DNA from: Aedes albopictus
Taxonomy: Eukaryota > Arthropoda > Insecta > Diptera > Culicidae
Assembly (NCBI RefSeq): GCF_035046485.1
Contig: NC_085137.1
Coordinates: 45,873,155-45,937,154, forward strand
Length of the DNA stretch: 64,000 nucleotides
Reading direction: 5' to 3'
Part shown: positions 55,201 to 63,544 of the stretch, in pieces
Numbering within the stretch: position 1 is the first letter of the stretch
How the letters are laid out: each line of letters begins with the position of its first letter
Program-made: the position numbers and the translations under genes
Notes under the pieces: generated by a model
Databases searched by the model: none
The model's input: the letters and a program-made list of their open reading frames with translations, nothing else
Told to the model about the DNA's origin: nothing

Positions 55201-57771
55201 CTAATGAGGAGGAAGATTGCCTTGTTTTTTGTGATCGACGGCGGCAGAGACAATTCTGAAAACCAGCTACCGGCTTTTCGTTTTCTTCTTGTTGAATGAT
55301 GTGATCTGCCTGCGCTCTTGAACTAGACTAGGGGAATAGGTACACATCATATTATCGTTATCAACCAGAACGAGTTTCGGTGTTGTGATCTACTTATGTG
55401 AATGCGATGAACTTCTGGCAACCGATTACGCGAGCGAGAGGTGAGCGATGGTGTGACCCCCAGAGCCCGGGTGCAGGTCTCTTATCAGAACGATTGTAAA
55501 CATGCAGACACGCGATTTTGTTGGATGCCGGGGAAATCACCGCACATGACGGATGGCCGTTGCTTTCGTGAGACTGAGGAGTTCAGCTCAGACTTTTTCC
55601 TTGAGATGCTGATTCTTTTAATTTATGCTGAGACTACTTATAAATCATCAAGCTTTAAATTGGATTCAAAATCCCGAGAGAATATTGAAAACCACACCTT
55701 CAAGGTCTGTATTGTTGTTTCAACCAACAAAGTGAGTGTGGGCTTCGGACGTGATCTGTTTACCGAGAAAGACGATAAGGTAAATGTTTGGATTTCATGT
55801 TAACGTCAATAGTCAATACTGCGAAGCGCTTCGAGATGCGAGTGGGTTCGGAGAAATCACGCATCGTTTAGGGGATTTACAAAGCGATTGACTTCCAGTA
55901 TTATTGTTATCTAAAGACAATAAGGCAACTTTAACTGTGGTGGAACAAATTTATAGATGACTCCTTTAGCATGAATGGATGGATGACCTTTCCATAAAAA
56001 TGTTTGTGTGCTAAACACTTATATCTTTTCTAATAAGACCCTGAAACCTCGGATAATTTGTCAGTTCAATCATTAATATTCAATAGACGCTGTTTGGAGT
56101 TGCCGTTGGGGATTCATTTTTCGTATCAAACTAACTAGATTCACTACACTACACCAATATTGAGTTCTTTGTCCAAATGAACCTTCTCTTCTAACAAACT
56201 CTTTTTCATGTAACTATTCTGGAGCCATTGAGATAAGCACGGTGTCTGAACATCAAAGGTACCTATTACTGTTGATTCGAATCAGTTTTTCAAGTAACTG
56301 GAAATTCTATATTGTATGCAAAACGTTCGAGAAAATAGAGGAATATACAATGCAATCAACTTAAATCCCTATCACAAATAATCACGCTCTTTCGTTCATA
56401 TGCGATAAGCACCATAGAAGATAGACAGCACTTACGTAAGTGCTAATGCGAAAACGGCGCCCTTCACTTTTTATTTCTGTAGTTCACACGTTTCTGATTT
56501 TTTTTTCCAGGTCTCGGCAAGGTATCGCTCAGTGACATCGAAGCCGCCCTGCCCTTCTGCACCCACCTGGTCTATGGCTACGCCGCCGTCGATCCCGACT
56601 CCAACAAAGCCGTCAGCCGCAATGCCAACCTCGATCTCGACACTGGCAAGGGCAACTACCGTCAGGTGACCGGCCTGAAACGGAAATTCCCTGGTCTCAA
56701 GGTCCTGCTGGGAATCGGTGGATACCGCTTCTCGGCTGCCTCTCCCAAGTATCTGGAACTGCTGGAATCGGGTGCCGCTCGCATCACCTTCATCAACAGC
56801 GTCTACTCGATCGTCAAGACATACGACTTCGATGGAATCGATCTGGCCTGGCAGTTCCCGCAGAACAAGCCCAAGAAGATCCGCTCCTCTCCGGGCAAGC
56901 TGTGGCACGGATTCAAGAAAGTGTTCACCGGCGATAGCGTCCTGGATGAGAAGGCCGACGAACACCGTGAAGAATTCACCGCTCTACTGCGCGAGATGAA
57001 GAACGCTTTCCGCTCGGACGGATACCAGCTTGGAGTCACTGTTTTGCCGCACGTGAATGCCTCCATGTTCATGGACATACCGGCCATCGTTAACTATCTG
57101 GACTTTGTCAACATTGCCGCTTACGATATGCAAACTCCAGAACGCAACAAGAAGGAAGCCGACTTCTACGCACCGATTTACGAACTGACGGAGAGAGTTC
57201 CCGGAAATAACGTTGACGGACTCGTCAAGCTTTGGTAAAATTTTGAACTTCTTGAAGACTTCCCATCCACTAATTTGCCTTTTCCCCCCTTTTCAGGTTG
57301 AACAGTCACGCCCCGGCTTCGAAACTGATCGTAAGTATCCCAACTCACGGACGCGGATGGAAGATGACCGAAGATTCCGGCATTACTGGAGTTCCCCCAC
57401 TGGTGGCGGATGGTGCTTCTCCGGCTGGTCCTCAACTGCAGCAGGAAGGTTTCTACTCGTGGGCAGAAACTTGCGCCAAGCTTCCCAACCCGAGCAACAC
57501 CGCCCTGAAGGGTGCCGATGCTCCTCTGCGCAAGGTGGGCGATCCAACCAAGCGATTCGGTTCGTACGCATTCCGTCTGCCCGATAGCAGCGGTGAGCAC
57601 GGAATGTGGGTGACCTACGAAGATCCGGATACCGCCGGGAACAAGGCCGCCTATGTCAAGGCTAAGGGCTTGGGTGGAATCGCTCTGAACGATTTGGCTT
57701 TCGATGATTTCCGTGGCAGCTGTGCCGGCGAGAAGTACCCAATCTTGCGGGCTGCCAAGTATAGACTGTAA
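46152..57771 (+). CDS. Idgf: Imaginal disc growth factor (IDGF), GH18 chitinase-like, three exons
   Basis: Exons 46152-46281, 56511-57234 and 57297-57771 encode 442 aa, the usual IDGF length. Residues 1 to about 25 are a signal peptide. KVLCYYDGANFLIEG (30-44) is the first strand of the GH18 barrel and GLKVLLGIGGY (105-115) its third. The catalytic box FDGIDLAWQF (150-159) keeps D151 and D154 but has Ala156 and Gln158 where active chitinases have Asp and the catalytic Glu, so it should bind sugar without cleaving it. The loop NKPKKIRSSPGKLWHGFKKV (162-181) is the IDGF-specific insertion, and N226-A-S an N-glycosylation site. Known IDGFs are secreted growth and cuticle/wound factors. Intron phases are 1 and 2, all GT-AG. 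Two Met codons start the protein; 46155 is equally possible. Confidence 0.95.
46282..47029. other. 5' part of IDGF intron 1
   Basis: GC-rich for the first ~100 bases, then AT-rich. No exon or clear repeat recognised. Confidence 0.45.
47030..47225. mobile_element. Single-arm copy of the 23675 palindrome family
   Basis: CTCAAAGTTGGTTATCGGAT through GAATAGCCCGATCTTTTCCA and ACATTTTTTGAAAGT parallels 24520-24745 and 26411-26644. The copy is degraded, with a small deletion relative to the other two. Confidence 0.7.
47311..47413 (+). repeat. ~100-bp direct repeat, copy 1
   Basis: Runs from ATGTAGTAGGCGTTGAATCT to CTGAGGATGTTAC. Nearly identical (about three differences) to 50194-50296 in the same orientation. 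GACCTGCA(C/T)CTGAGGATG resembles 3' ends of non-LTR elements, so these may be two tails of one family. Confidence 0.75.
47831..48180. mobile_element. Palindromic MITE (GGCGAAACTGG family), copy 2, TTAA target
   Basis: A 350-bp foldback whose ends GGCGAAACTGGAAGCATTTT and CTTCCAGTTTCGCC are flanked by TTAA on both sides (47827-47830, 48181-48184). TTAA suggests a piggyBac-type mover, although TA alone would also fit. Most similar to 32303-32664. Confidence 0.88.
48188..49473. mobile_element. 1.29-kb element with CCCAAGTAGCAC ends
   Basis: CCCAAGTAGCACACATTGTT at the left and AAGTGCTACTTGGG at the right are inverted and flanked by TA (48186-48187, 49474-49475). Short GTTAC/GTAAC motifs are frequent inside (48204, 48410, 49116-49130, 49240). 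No transposase. It sits 7 bp from the MITE ending at 48180. Confidence 0.7.
49661..49726 (+). mobile_element. Short 3'-end retroposon fragment with (AAT)n tail
   Basis: GTGGGGATGAACCATCCTCG...CTTATAAAGC then (TAA)n is flanked by AAAGATGTAAGC on both sides (49649-49660, 49727-49738), a perfect 12-bp target duplication. It is the 3' tail of a SINE or LINE family distinct from the one at 29040. Confidence 0.8.
49740..50193. other. IDGF intron, no feature recognised
   Basis: AT-rich; only short frames on both strands. Confidence 0.45.
50194..50296 (+). repeat. ~100-bp direct repeat, copy 2
   Basis: Partner of 47311-47413, 2.9 kb downstream in the same orientation, with about three base differences. 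Sequence beyond the repeat is unrelated at both ends. Confidence 0.75.
50334..50470 (+). repeat. Minisatellite of AATGACCTATTCGGCC-like units
   Basis: Seven or eight diverged units about 16-19 bp long (for example TTCGGCCAAATGATC, CTAATGACCTATTCGACC, CAAATGACCAATTCGAC, AAATGACTTATTCGGCC). The array ends against a half Harbinger-type end at 50466. Confidence 0.75.
50870..51545 (+). repeat. GGAATTCC-type satellite tract in IDGF intron
   Basis: Purine-type units (TGGAGGAACTC, GAAGAACTCC, GGAATTTC). Minus-strand frames of 64-71 aa are by-products. Confidence 0.6.
51546..52117. other. IDGF intron, AT-rich
   Basis: Many TTATTA/AATAACA motifs, as also at 50640-50830; the two blocks flank the satellite and may be one split element. 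No ends could be fixed. Confidence 0.4.
52131..52442 (-). mobile_element. tRNA-headed SINE with a 42-bp internal insertion
   Basis: On the minus strand the head (GGGGGTCTCCATTTAGCCTA, B box GGGTTCGATTCCC) is followed by a body related to 19881-20148 and a (GAA)n tail. Flanks TGAACAGGCTTCT (52118-52130) and TAAACAGGTTCCT (52443-52455) look like a target duplication. Inside, 52186-52227 is a foreign tail (reverse of CTATAATAAAGATAAATCAA) between two copies of TTCGAGCATAG (52175-52185, 52228-52238). Confidence 0.8.
52456..53070. other. IDGF intron between SINE and copia relic
   Basis: No gene. GTCGAATAACATTGGGGTCGC-like sequence at about 52959-52980 is not part of the recognisable copia protein. 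Confidence 0.4.
53919..54152. mobile_element. Palindromic 234-bp MITE in copia relic, TA target
   Basis: Ends CACTCAGAAATAAAAGTATA and TATACTTCTATTTCTGAGTG are inverted and flanked by TA (53917-53918, 54153-54154). The arms pair through ACAAAATGCATAAATAAT and AGCGGATAGCATG blocks. Confidence 0.87.
54182..54373 (+). repeat. Probable 3' LTR of the copia relic
   Basis: Starts TGTTGAGTGTAACCACCG directly after the polypurine-like tract, as in many copia LTRs, and ends near TTCTTGCA. The 5' LTR is absent from the window, so the right edge is an estimate. Confidence 0.6.
54430..54605. repeat. Cluster of TTTACATGA(C/T) motifs in both orientations
   Basis: At least nine copies of TTTACATGA, ACATGACATA or their complements (CATGTAAA, TATCATGTAA) lie within about 170 bp, arranged as small inverted pairs. 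It may be a foldback element. Confidence 0.6.
54750..54801 (-). mobile_element. 5'-truncated SINE tail
   Basis: On the minus strand, the last ~50 bases of the 29040 SINE family (GAGATAAACTAGCCTAGGGC to AATACAGAT), flanked by ACAATCAACCAGT on both sides (54737-54749, 54802-54814), a perfect 13-bp target duplication. Confidence 0.88.
54816..56510. other. 3' part of IDGF intron 1
   Basis: A 120-aa frame at 55441-55803 has no recognisable family, no signal peptide and no clear splice sites. A small hairpin (ATGAGAGT...ACTCTCAT) lies at 54974-55001. Otherwise nothing is recognised until the acceptor at 56510. Confidence 0.45.
56511..57234 (+). CDS. Idgf: IDGF exon 2 (catalytic-site region)
   Basis: Follows a T-rich acceptor (TTTTTTTTCCAG) and codes for residues 44-284 plus two bases of Trp285. 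It holds the Gln158 substitution and the IDGF loop. It ends at TTTG|GTAAAA. GC content is far above that of the intron. Confidence 0.95.
57297..57771 (+). CDS. Idgf: IDGF exon 3 (C-terminal barrel and insertion domain)
   Basis: After a 62-bp intron with acceptor CCCCTTTTCAG, completes Trp285 and codes to Leu442, TAA-terminated. Contains SIPTHGRGWKM, YSWAETCAKL, GMWVTYEDPDTAGNKAAYVK and GIALNDLAFDDFRGSC, all typical of the GH18/IDGF C-terminal half. Confidence 0.95.
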
Positions 57772-57830
57772 GGTGGATGAGGTTGAGTGGACCAGTGATT
57801 TTTAATTTGTTAGACCTATGTTAACTGAGT

Positions 57831-57836
57831 AATAAA
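57831..57836 (+). terminator. IDGF poly(A) signal
   Basis: AATAAA lies 59 bases after the IDGF stop codon, followed by a GT-rich TGATGTTGAG stretch, as expected for cleavage. Confidence 0.8.
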
Positions 57837-57839
57837 TGA

Positions 57840-58123
57840 TGTTGAGACATTGATGCGGCGAGTTTTTTTCTATGCCTTTTACAAACTAACATTAGCATAA
57901 GTCGCACAAATTCGTAGATGGTACAGTTCTAGACTGCTGTTATTTGCGTCCTTCTCCTCTGTTACCATAGCACATGTTGATATTGATATGGGATATGCAT
58001 ATCAATCTTGATATGCATCATCCAAGCGTTTTATTATTTCAAACAAGCGTCATTTTTCTGCGTGTACATATCTTCAGCAAAGTTATTCTGATGTTTTGAG
58101 TTGAGTTCCGTTTATTTTTTCAC
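57840..58123. other. Intergenic, no gene
   Basis: GATATGCATATCAATCTTGATATGCATC is a short self-complementary patch at 57992-58020. Nothing else is recognised. Confidence 0.45.
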
Positions 58124-58125
58124 TA

Positions 58126-58276
58126 AGGGTATGTTCCAATTGGCGAATTAAAATTAAATTTAACTTAAATTTGACAGTTCGACACTTAAACTTGACAGTT
58201 CTCCTAAGGAAATAATTATCGAACTGTCAAATTTTTAGTGAAAATTAATTTTAATTCGACAATTGGAACAGACCCT
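58126..58276. mobile_element. 151-bp palindromic MITE, TA target
   Basis: AGGGTATGTTCCAATTGGCG at the left and CAATTGGAACAGACCCT at the right are inverted ends that continue through GAATTAAAATT. Flanked by TA (58124-58125, 58277-58278). The interior has AATTTGACAGTTCGA-type inverted pairs. Confidence 0.82.
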
Positions 58277-58278
58277 TA

Positions 58279-58372
58279 AGATCGTTCAGGCGATCATTCT
58301 GGCAGACGTAACAATGGCACATACAGTACGGGCTGAAAGTCTCTTTAATGAAGATAAATCAATCAATCAACA
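58279..58372 (+). mobile_element. Retroposon 3' tail with (AATC)n
   Basis: GAAAGTCTCTTTAATGAAGATAAATC(AATC)n matches the reverse of the short insertion at 52186-52227. It is therefore the 3' end of a dispersed LINE or SINE. No target duplication was seen. Confidence 0.5.
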
Positions 58373-58429
58373 TACATATTGTCCATTTTACTGGCATTTT
58401 ACCAGATTCGCTGGTATGTCTGAAACATA

Positions 58430-58675
58430 CTGGAAAAGCTTGTAATTAGAAGGCACGAAATGTTGCTAATTGGCAAATTGAGAGATGAAATTTGTGAAAA
58501 AATCGCGTTCTGGTGGGATACGAACCCTACGGAGTCGTGGGTTCGTCGCTATACCGGTCTAGCGAATACGGAACCGTGGGTTAGTATCCCACCAGAACGC
58601 GATTTTTTCACAAATTTCATCTCTCAATTTGCCAATTAGCAACATTTCGTGCCTTCTAATTACAAGCTTTTTCAG
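58430..58675. mobile_element. Near-perfect palindromic MITE with tRNA-like loop
   Basis: Arms of about 93 bp (58430-58525 and 58585-58675) are almost identical inverted copies, starting CTGGAAAAGCTTGTAATT and ending AATTACAAGCTTTTTCAG. Flanked by TA. The loop has two inverted GGTTCG/ATCCCACC-like blocks resembling tRNA B boxes. Low arm divergence points to recent origin. Confidence 0.88.
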
Positions 58676-58904
58676 TAAGCAGACGTAACACTTGCGAAAT
58701 GTCCTTCGACCACGCTTTTAACGATTATTTTAAATCTTCATAATTCTGGCTTTCACAACCAGAGGCACGCACATCGTTTTTCTTCGTGTTGGACGTTTTA
58801 CACTAGCGCCTTCTGTTGACGATGTTGCACAACGTAGTGTTTCGTGAAACATTTCCACCAGGTAATGGTAGTGTGGACTGGGTGATGAATTTTTACGTAA
58901 ATTG

Positions 58905-59440
58905 TTCTAGGTGTTACGTCTGTTCGGGTATTTTTTCTAAGAGATTTAATAGAATCTTCTGGGGTTCCCTCAAGAGGTTTGTCAGGTACAAGAAATGCTT
59001 CAGGAAGCACTTCAAGAATTCCTTCAAGCAAGCACCGATGAACAGGATTAAACAGGATTTCTTTGACAATTCATTGAAGGATTTTTTAATGGATTCCTAC
59101 AGGGATTTTTGTGGCTATTTTCTAAGGAATCATGCAGTAGTTTTACCAAGGATTTCTTCCGAAGTGCCTTCACGACTTCCATCGAGAATTGAACCAAAGA
59201 CTTATTCCGGAGTTCCTCATATTATTCTTCGAGAAATTTCAACAGGAAAATTCTTCAGGTATTTCTGCAAAGAATACTTTAGAAATTCCAGCACAAATCC
59301 TTTATGAATTACAAAAAATATTCCACCAAGAACAACCTTAGAAATTGTTTAAACTATTTACTAGGATTAACGTTCAATGATTCTTACAGATAATTCTCTA
59401 TAATAAAAAGAATATTTCTCTAATGATTTGTTCAATAAAC
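58905..59440 (-). repeat. GGAATTCC-type satellite tract
   Basis: Pyrimidine-type diverged units (TTCCTTCAAGC, GGATTCCTACAGGG, CCGGAGTTCCTC). The 163-aa plus frame at 58816-59307 runs through it and is not a gene. Confidence 0.6.
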
Positions 59441-59743
59441 CGTTTTTTTTGGGATTGAAAAAAAAATATTACGAGATTCTCGCAGAATTTTCATTGGGGG
59501 CTGTTCATAAATCACGTTGGGGAATTGGGGGTAATATGAACACCCTAAGCGTTTGTCGTTGTTAAATCCAGACTTTTTCCGGTCCCGGTCACGGTTCAAA
59601 ACCGACCAAATTTCGGAAACCGGCCTTCGAAGGAACTGCAGCGGACTATGAATATGGCGGACTCGCGGGGAATTATTCGGACGGGGAAAATGTCAAGAAC
59701 GCGCCCGAACAGCTTTACTGTTTGCAATAGACTACTAACTTTA
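59441..59743. other. No gene
   Basis: Holds a half Harbinger-type end at about 59497 (GGGGGCTGTTCATAAATCAC) and a block with CCGGTCCCGGTCACGGTTC at 59580. Nothing coding. Confidence 0.45.
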
Positions 59744-61457
59744 CACCGTGTCCAATAAGTTCTCATACAAAAACAAATTGAATTGTTTTCACATCTGTAA
59801 TTCGGATTTTCAAAGTTTATTTAAATATTGAAAGGGCAACTAACAATGACCAAATACAGCATGTGTTTTGGAATTTACTGTCCTTTAGAGTAAAGTGGGG
59901 CAAAAGTTCGAGTGGGGCAAGAGTTTCTTTTGAAGTTTTTGAGCTCAATTCAAATTATTTCTTTCGGGTGTCAAGGTTGTTCGAAGCCTTTTAGAAAAAG
60001 AGTCTTTCACTCCAAAAATTATGGAAATTGATCAATATTTCGAAAAGTTATGACAAAATATTGGTTTTTGATTAAAAAATTGTAACATGTCATGGTCCTT
60101 CCAACGCATGAAATGGAATTGTAATAAAATCGAATTCGATATTTTATTTTGGGGCGTAACTAGGTATGTTTTGAAGATGCTTTAGCATGTATAACTTTTT
60201 GCAAAAAAGATTTGGAAATCAAATTTTACACATAGTGGGGCAAGAGTAAGGTGGGGCAAAAGTTCGACCCTAGTTGAAAATTCAACTTTTTTCAAAAAAT
60301 CGAAGCAGATAAAAATAAATAAATACCGTGTGGTGATTCTACCATCCATGAGCTAAAATTTTGCTGAACAAAGTAACGCCAAATGTCTTATCAATTTTGA
60401 GTTACAACACTTTTTGTATGTGTGTGTCTTATTCGAACTCTTGCCCCACTACTGGGGCAAAAGTTCGAATCTAGTGTTTGTGGAATTTCGCTAACCGTAG
60501 CACACTATTTTGACACTTTGGTAATATGAATATCTGAAACCACTTAATACTTGATGTTGGAACTGGAATACACTTTAAAGTTCGATCTGGATTTTACCCA
60601 AATCAGGGTTAAATTAAATACACCAAAAATTAGTAGTTTTCCGTCAAATCCAGATAAAACAACATTTTTTCTCAACTTCGATCGAATTTTCTTACTAATT
60701 CCATCATTCTTAGAGATCATATGTACATTTTGCACAATTTTAGATTTCTACCTAAAGTTGCCACATGACTCGAACTTTTGCCCCACTATGTGTAAAATTT
60801 GATTTCCAAATCTTTTTTGCAAAAAGTTATACATGCTAAAGCATCTTCAAAACATACCTAGTTACGCCCCAAAATAAAATATCGAATTCGATTTTATTAC
60901 AATTCCATTTCATGCGTTGGAAGGACCATGACATGTTACAATTTTTTAATCAAAAACCAATATTTTGTCATAACTTTTCGAAATATTGATCAATTTCCAT
61001 AATTTTTGGAGTGAAAGACTCTTTTTCTAAAAGGCTTCGAACAACCTTGACACCCGAAAGAAATAATTTGAATTGAGCTCAAAAACTTCAAAAGAAACTC
61101 TTGCCCCACTCGAACTTTTGCCCCACTTTACTCTACTCTATCCATTTGGTTCAATACTTGGGATAAAAACTCAAAATTTAATCTTATAGACTCTATTTAG
61201 CTACCGTAGAATGAAAAAAAATTGAAGCAATTTTTCTTGCGTGCCGGAGCAAACGTATTTCAGAAAATGGAAGTGTGCTGCTGGGCTTATAAAAACAAAT
61301 AGAAAATAATGTTATTCTAAACCCCGTATGCTTTATTTAATCAGTATTATGTGACCCTTCAATACATGCAATAATTATGAAAATATGAATCACAGATGTG
61401 AAATAAAATTATATTTTCTAAATTTGTATTTTGTATGAGAACTTATTGGACACGGTG
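59744..61457. mobile_element. 1.7-kb TA-target element containing a complete second element
   Basis: Ends CACCGTGTCCAATAAGTTCT and the complement (29 bp perfect, then degenerate) are flanked by TA (59742-59743, 61458-61459). About 150 bp at the left and 320 bp at the right belong to this element; the rest is the palindrome 59888-61133. No transposase. Confidence 0.87.
59888..61133. mobile_element. 1.25-kb palindromic element nested in the former
   Basis: Ends GAGTAAAGTGGGGCAAAAGT and ACTTTTGCCCCACTTTACTC are flanked by TA (59886-59887, 61134-61135). Arms of about 350 bp (59888-60240 and 60780-61133) are near-identical inverted copies. The middle has further GGGGCAAAAGTTCGA motifs at 60250, 60440 and 60455, all pointing to a compound foldback. 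It would give a very long hairpin RNA. Confidence 0.9.
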
Positions 61458-61459
61458 TA

Positions 61460-61979
61460 TTTCTGTTCAGAGTGAGTTACATAGGTTTTCTTTAGGTGTG
61501 GTAGTGTAAGTTTGTAGAAATGAGTTGGAAGGGAAATACAAGTTGCAGCTAGTTCATTAGGGTTATACAAAATTATCAACAAATTAGGGTAGTTCAAATT
61601 TTTCAAAACTAGGGAAAGTTTTTGTCTTCTGAGTGCCTGTCACAATTTTCTTCGAGCTCCCGTTTTTTTTCGCGATTCCGACAGTGATTTGGCTGATTCT
61701 CCGCCACCGGACGATGCCTAGTTCGAGTTTGTGAACAGAGGTTAACGTCGTACAGTAGTGATGGTTTCTAATAAGTGCGTTGTGAAATTATTTTTCGAAT
61801 ATGTGGGTCTGACAAACGGTTCGGCGTGAACAGACGCTTTTAGTGTCATGCTCCTCGTTTCCGTGGATTCGTTGGTAATGTGCCTGGTTAACAATTTTTG
61901 CGCGAAGAACTACTAGTTGTGTCATCACCAGCGTTTCATTAGTGTGGATCTTACGTGACCTTTGTGTTTTCGTCTATGT
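61460..61979. other. No gene recognised
   Basis: AT-rich to about 61640, then a mixed-composition block that may be the left part of the repeat element continuing to 63540. Confidence 0.4.
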
Positions 61980-62284
61980 TTTGCCTTTCTCGTACACTAA
62001 GTGTACTGGAAAGGCTATATGTTCACTCCAAAAATGACTTTTTGATAGGAGGCCCGGAGATTCGAGTCACATATACCAATCAACTCAGCTCGACGAATTG
62101 AGGTGATGTCTGTGTGTGTGTATGTATGTGTGTGTGTATGTGTACAAACGAACTCACGTCACTTTTCGGCAGTAAATCTCAACCGATTTTAATGACCGAT
62201 GGTTCATTCGACGCGGAATCTGGTCCCATTGTTTGCTATTAAAAATGGTTCGGATCGGTCCAGCCGTTCTGGAATTATGGCCAT
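61980..62284 (+). repeat. Dispersed-repeat block with GCCTTTCTCGTACACTAAG hairpin
   Basis: GCCTTTCTCGTACAC pairs with GTGTACTGGAAAGGC in a tight hairpin at 61983-62015. A (TG)n/(TATG)n patch lies at 62109-62142, then AATGGTTCGGATCGGTCCAG at 62246. I recall this block as common in Aedes and Culex genomes, but cannot name the family. It leads directly into the tandem array. Confidence 0.55.
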
Positions 62285-63540
62285 TTAGGCGTTCCGGATC
62301 GGTACCCCCAGGAAGGGGCTAGATATGAAAATGCAACAAACCCACGCATGCGACACATCAAACCACGGAATTTTCGATAATATGATGAACGGTAAGCAAG
62401 AAAATAGTCTCAGACCATATCTGAACCGGTAATGTTCCGGAACCGGTTCCGAAGGTCCCACCAGAAGTGGCCAAATATAAAAGTGAACCAAACCCATACA
62501 TGCGACTCATCAAATCGCAGCTTTTTCAATAACCTGATGAACGGTTAACATGAAAATAGTCTCAGATCATATCTGAACCGATAGTGTTCCTGAACCGGTT
62601 CCGGGCGACCCGCCGGAAGTGGACAAATATAAAAAGGAAACAAACCCACGCGCCCTTTGCGATAACCTGATGAACGGTTAGCAAGAAAATGGTCTCAGAT
62701 CACATAAGAAACTACCGGTGTTTCAAAACCGGTTCCGAAGGTCCCGACGGAAGTGGCCAAATATAACAGTAAAGCAAGCCCAGGCATGCGACACATCAAG
62801 CCGCGGCTTTTTCAATAACATGATGAATGATAAGCAAGAAAATAATCTCAGACAACCTAAGATTCTACCGGTAGTGTTCCGGAACCGGTTCCGTATGTCC
62901 CGCCAGATGTGGCCAAATGAAAAAGTGAACCGAATCCATGCATGCGACACTTCAAATCGCGGCTCCTTAGGCGACCTGATGAATGGTTAGTAAAAAATAG
63001 TTTTTGACCGTATTTGAGACAACCGGTGGTGTTCCGGAACCGGTTCCGGGTTCCCTCCGGAAGTGGCAAAATATTATTTTTTTTGTCTTTATTAACGAGA
63101 TTTTTAAATCGAAGCTAGTTCATTTCGGGACCCTTCCCTTCCGAAGGAAGAACCTATGTTTTGTGAATATGTCGGGAGTGAGATTCGATCCCAGGCCCTT
63201 GGCGTGATAGTTTTGTGTTCTAACCATCAAACCAGGCCCGCTCCACCGTCAAATATTTAAGTGAACCAAACACATGCATGCGACACATCAAATCGCGGCT
63301 CCGTAGGTAACCTGATGAACGGTTAGCAAGAAAATAGTTTCAGACCATATTTGGGACAACCGATGATGTTCCGATACCGGTTCCGAGTGTTCCGCTGGAA
63401 GTGGCCAAATATAAAAGCGAACCAAACCCATTCATGCGACACGTCAAATCGCGGATTTTCCGATAACCTCATGAACAGTAAGCAAGAAAATAGTCTCACA
63501 CCACATAAGAAACTACCGGTAGTATTCCAAAACAAGCGTT
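62285..63540 (+). repeat. Tandem array of ~155-bp units with GGAACCGGTTCC
   Basis: Each unit has GGAACCGGTTCCG, GTGGCCAAATATAAAAGTGA, CAAACCCA-GCATGCGACAC, ATCAAATCGCGGC and GATGAACGGT-AGCAAGAAAA. GATGAACGG-type anchors at 62382, 62535, 62669, 62822, 62978, 63314 and 63470 give spacings mostly near 155. The one long spacing is explained by the SINE at 63077. Frames (such as 62718-62990 and 63351-63644) come from the repeat. Confidence 0.85.
63077..63243 (-). mobile_element. Full-length SINE inside the tandem array
   Basis: On the minus strand GAGCGGGCCTGGTTTGATGG (A box), GGGATCGAATCTC (B box) and the AATCTCGTTAATAAAGAC tail match the 29040 SINE. Flanks around AAAATATT (63069) and AAATATTT (63251) are the probable short target duplication; neighbouring units show the unbroken sequence. 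Confidence 0.8.
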
Positions 63541-63544
63541 GGGT

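Noticed and set aside
55441..55803. 120-aa frame in IDGF intron 1
   Set aside because: No recognisable family, signal peptide or splice sites; length is possible by chance in this much sequence.
56471..56965. 164-aa minus-strand frame opposite IDGF exon 2
   Set aside because: Shadow of a GC-rich coding exon; no family features.
58816..59307. 163-aa plus-strand frame
   Set aside because: It runs from ordinary intergenic DNA into pyrimidine-type satellite; Lys/Phe/Arg-rich with no recognisable domain.
62285..63540. Tandem array as a CRISPR locus
   Set aside because: Units are contiguous ~155-bp repeats without unique spacers, and the DNA is eukaryotic.
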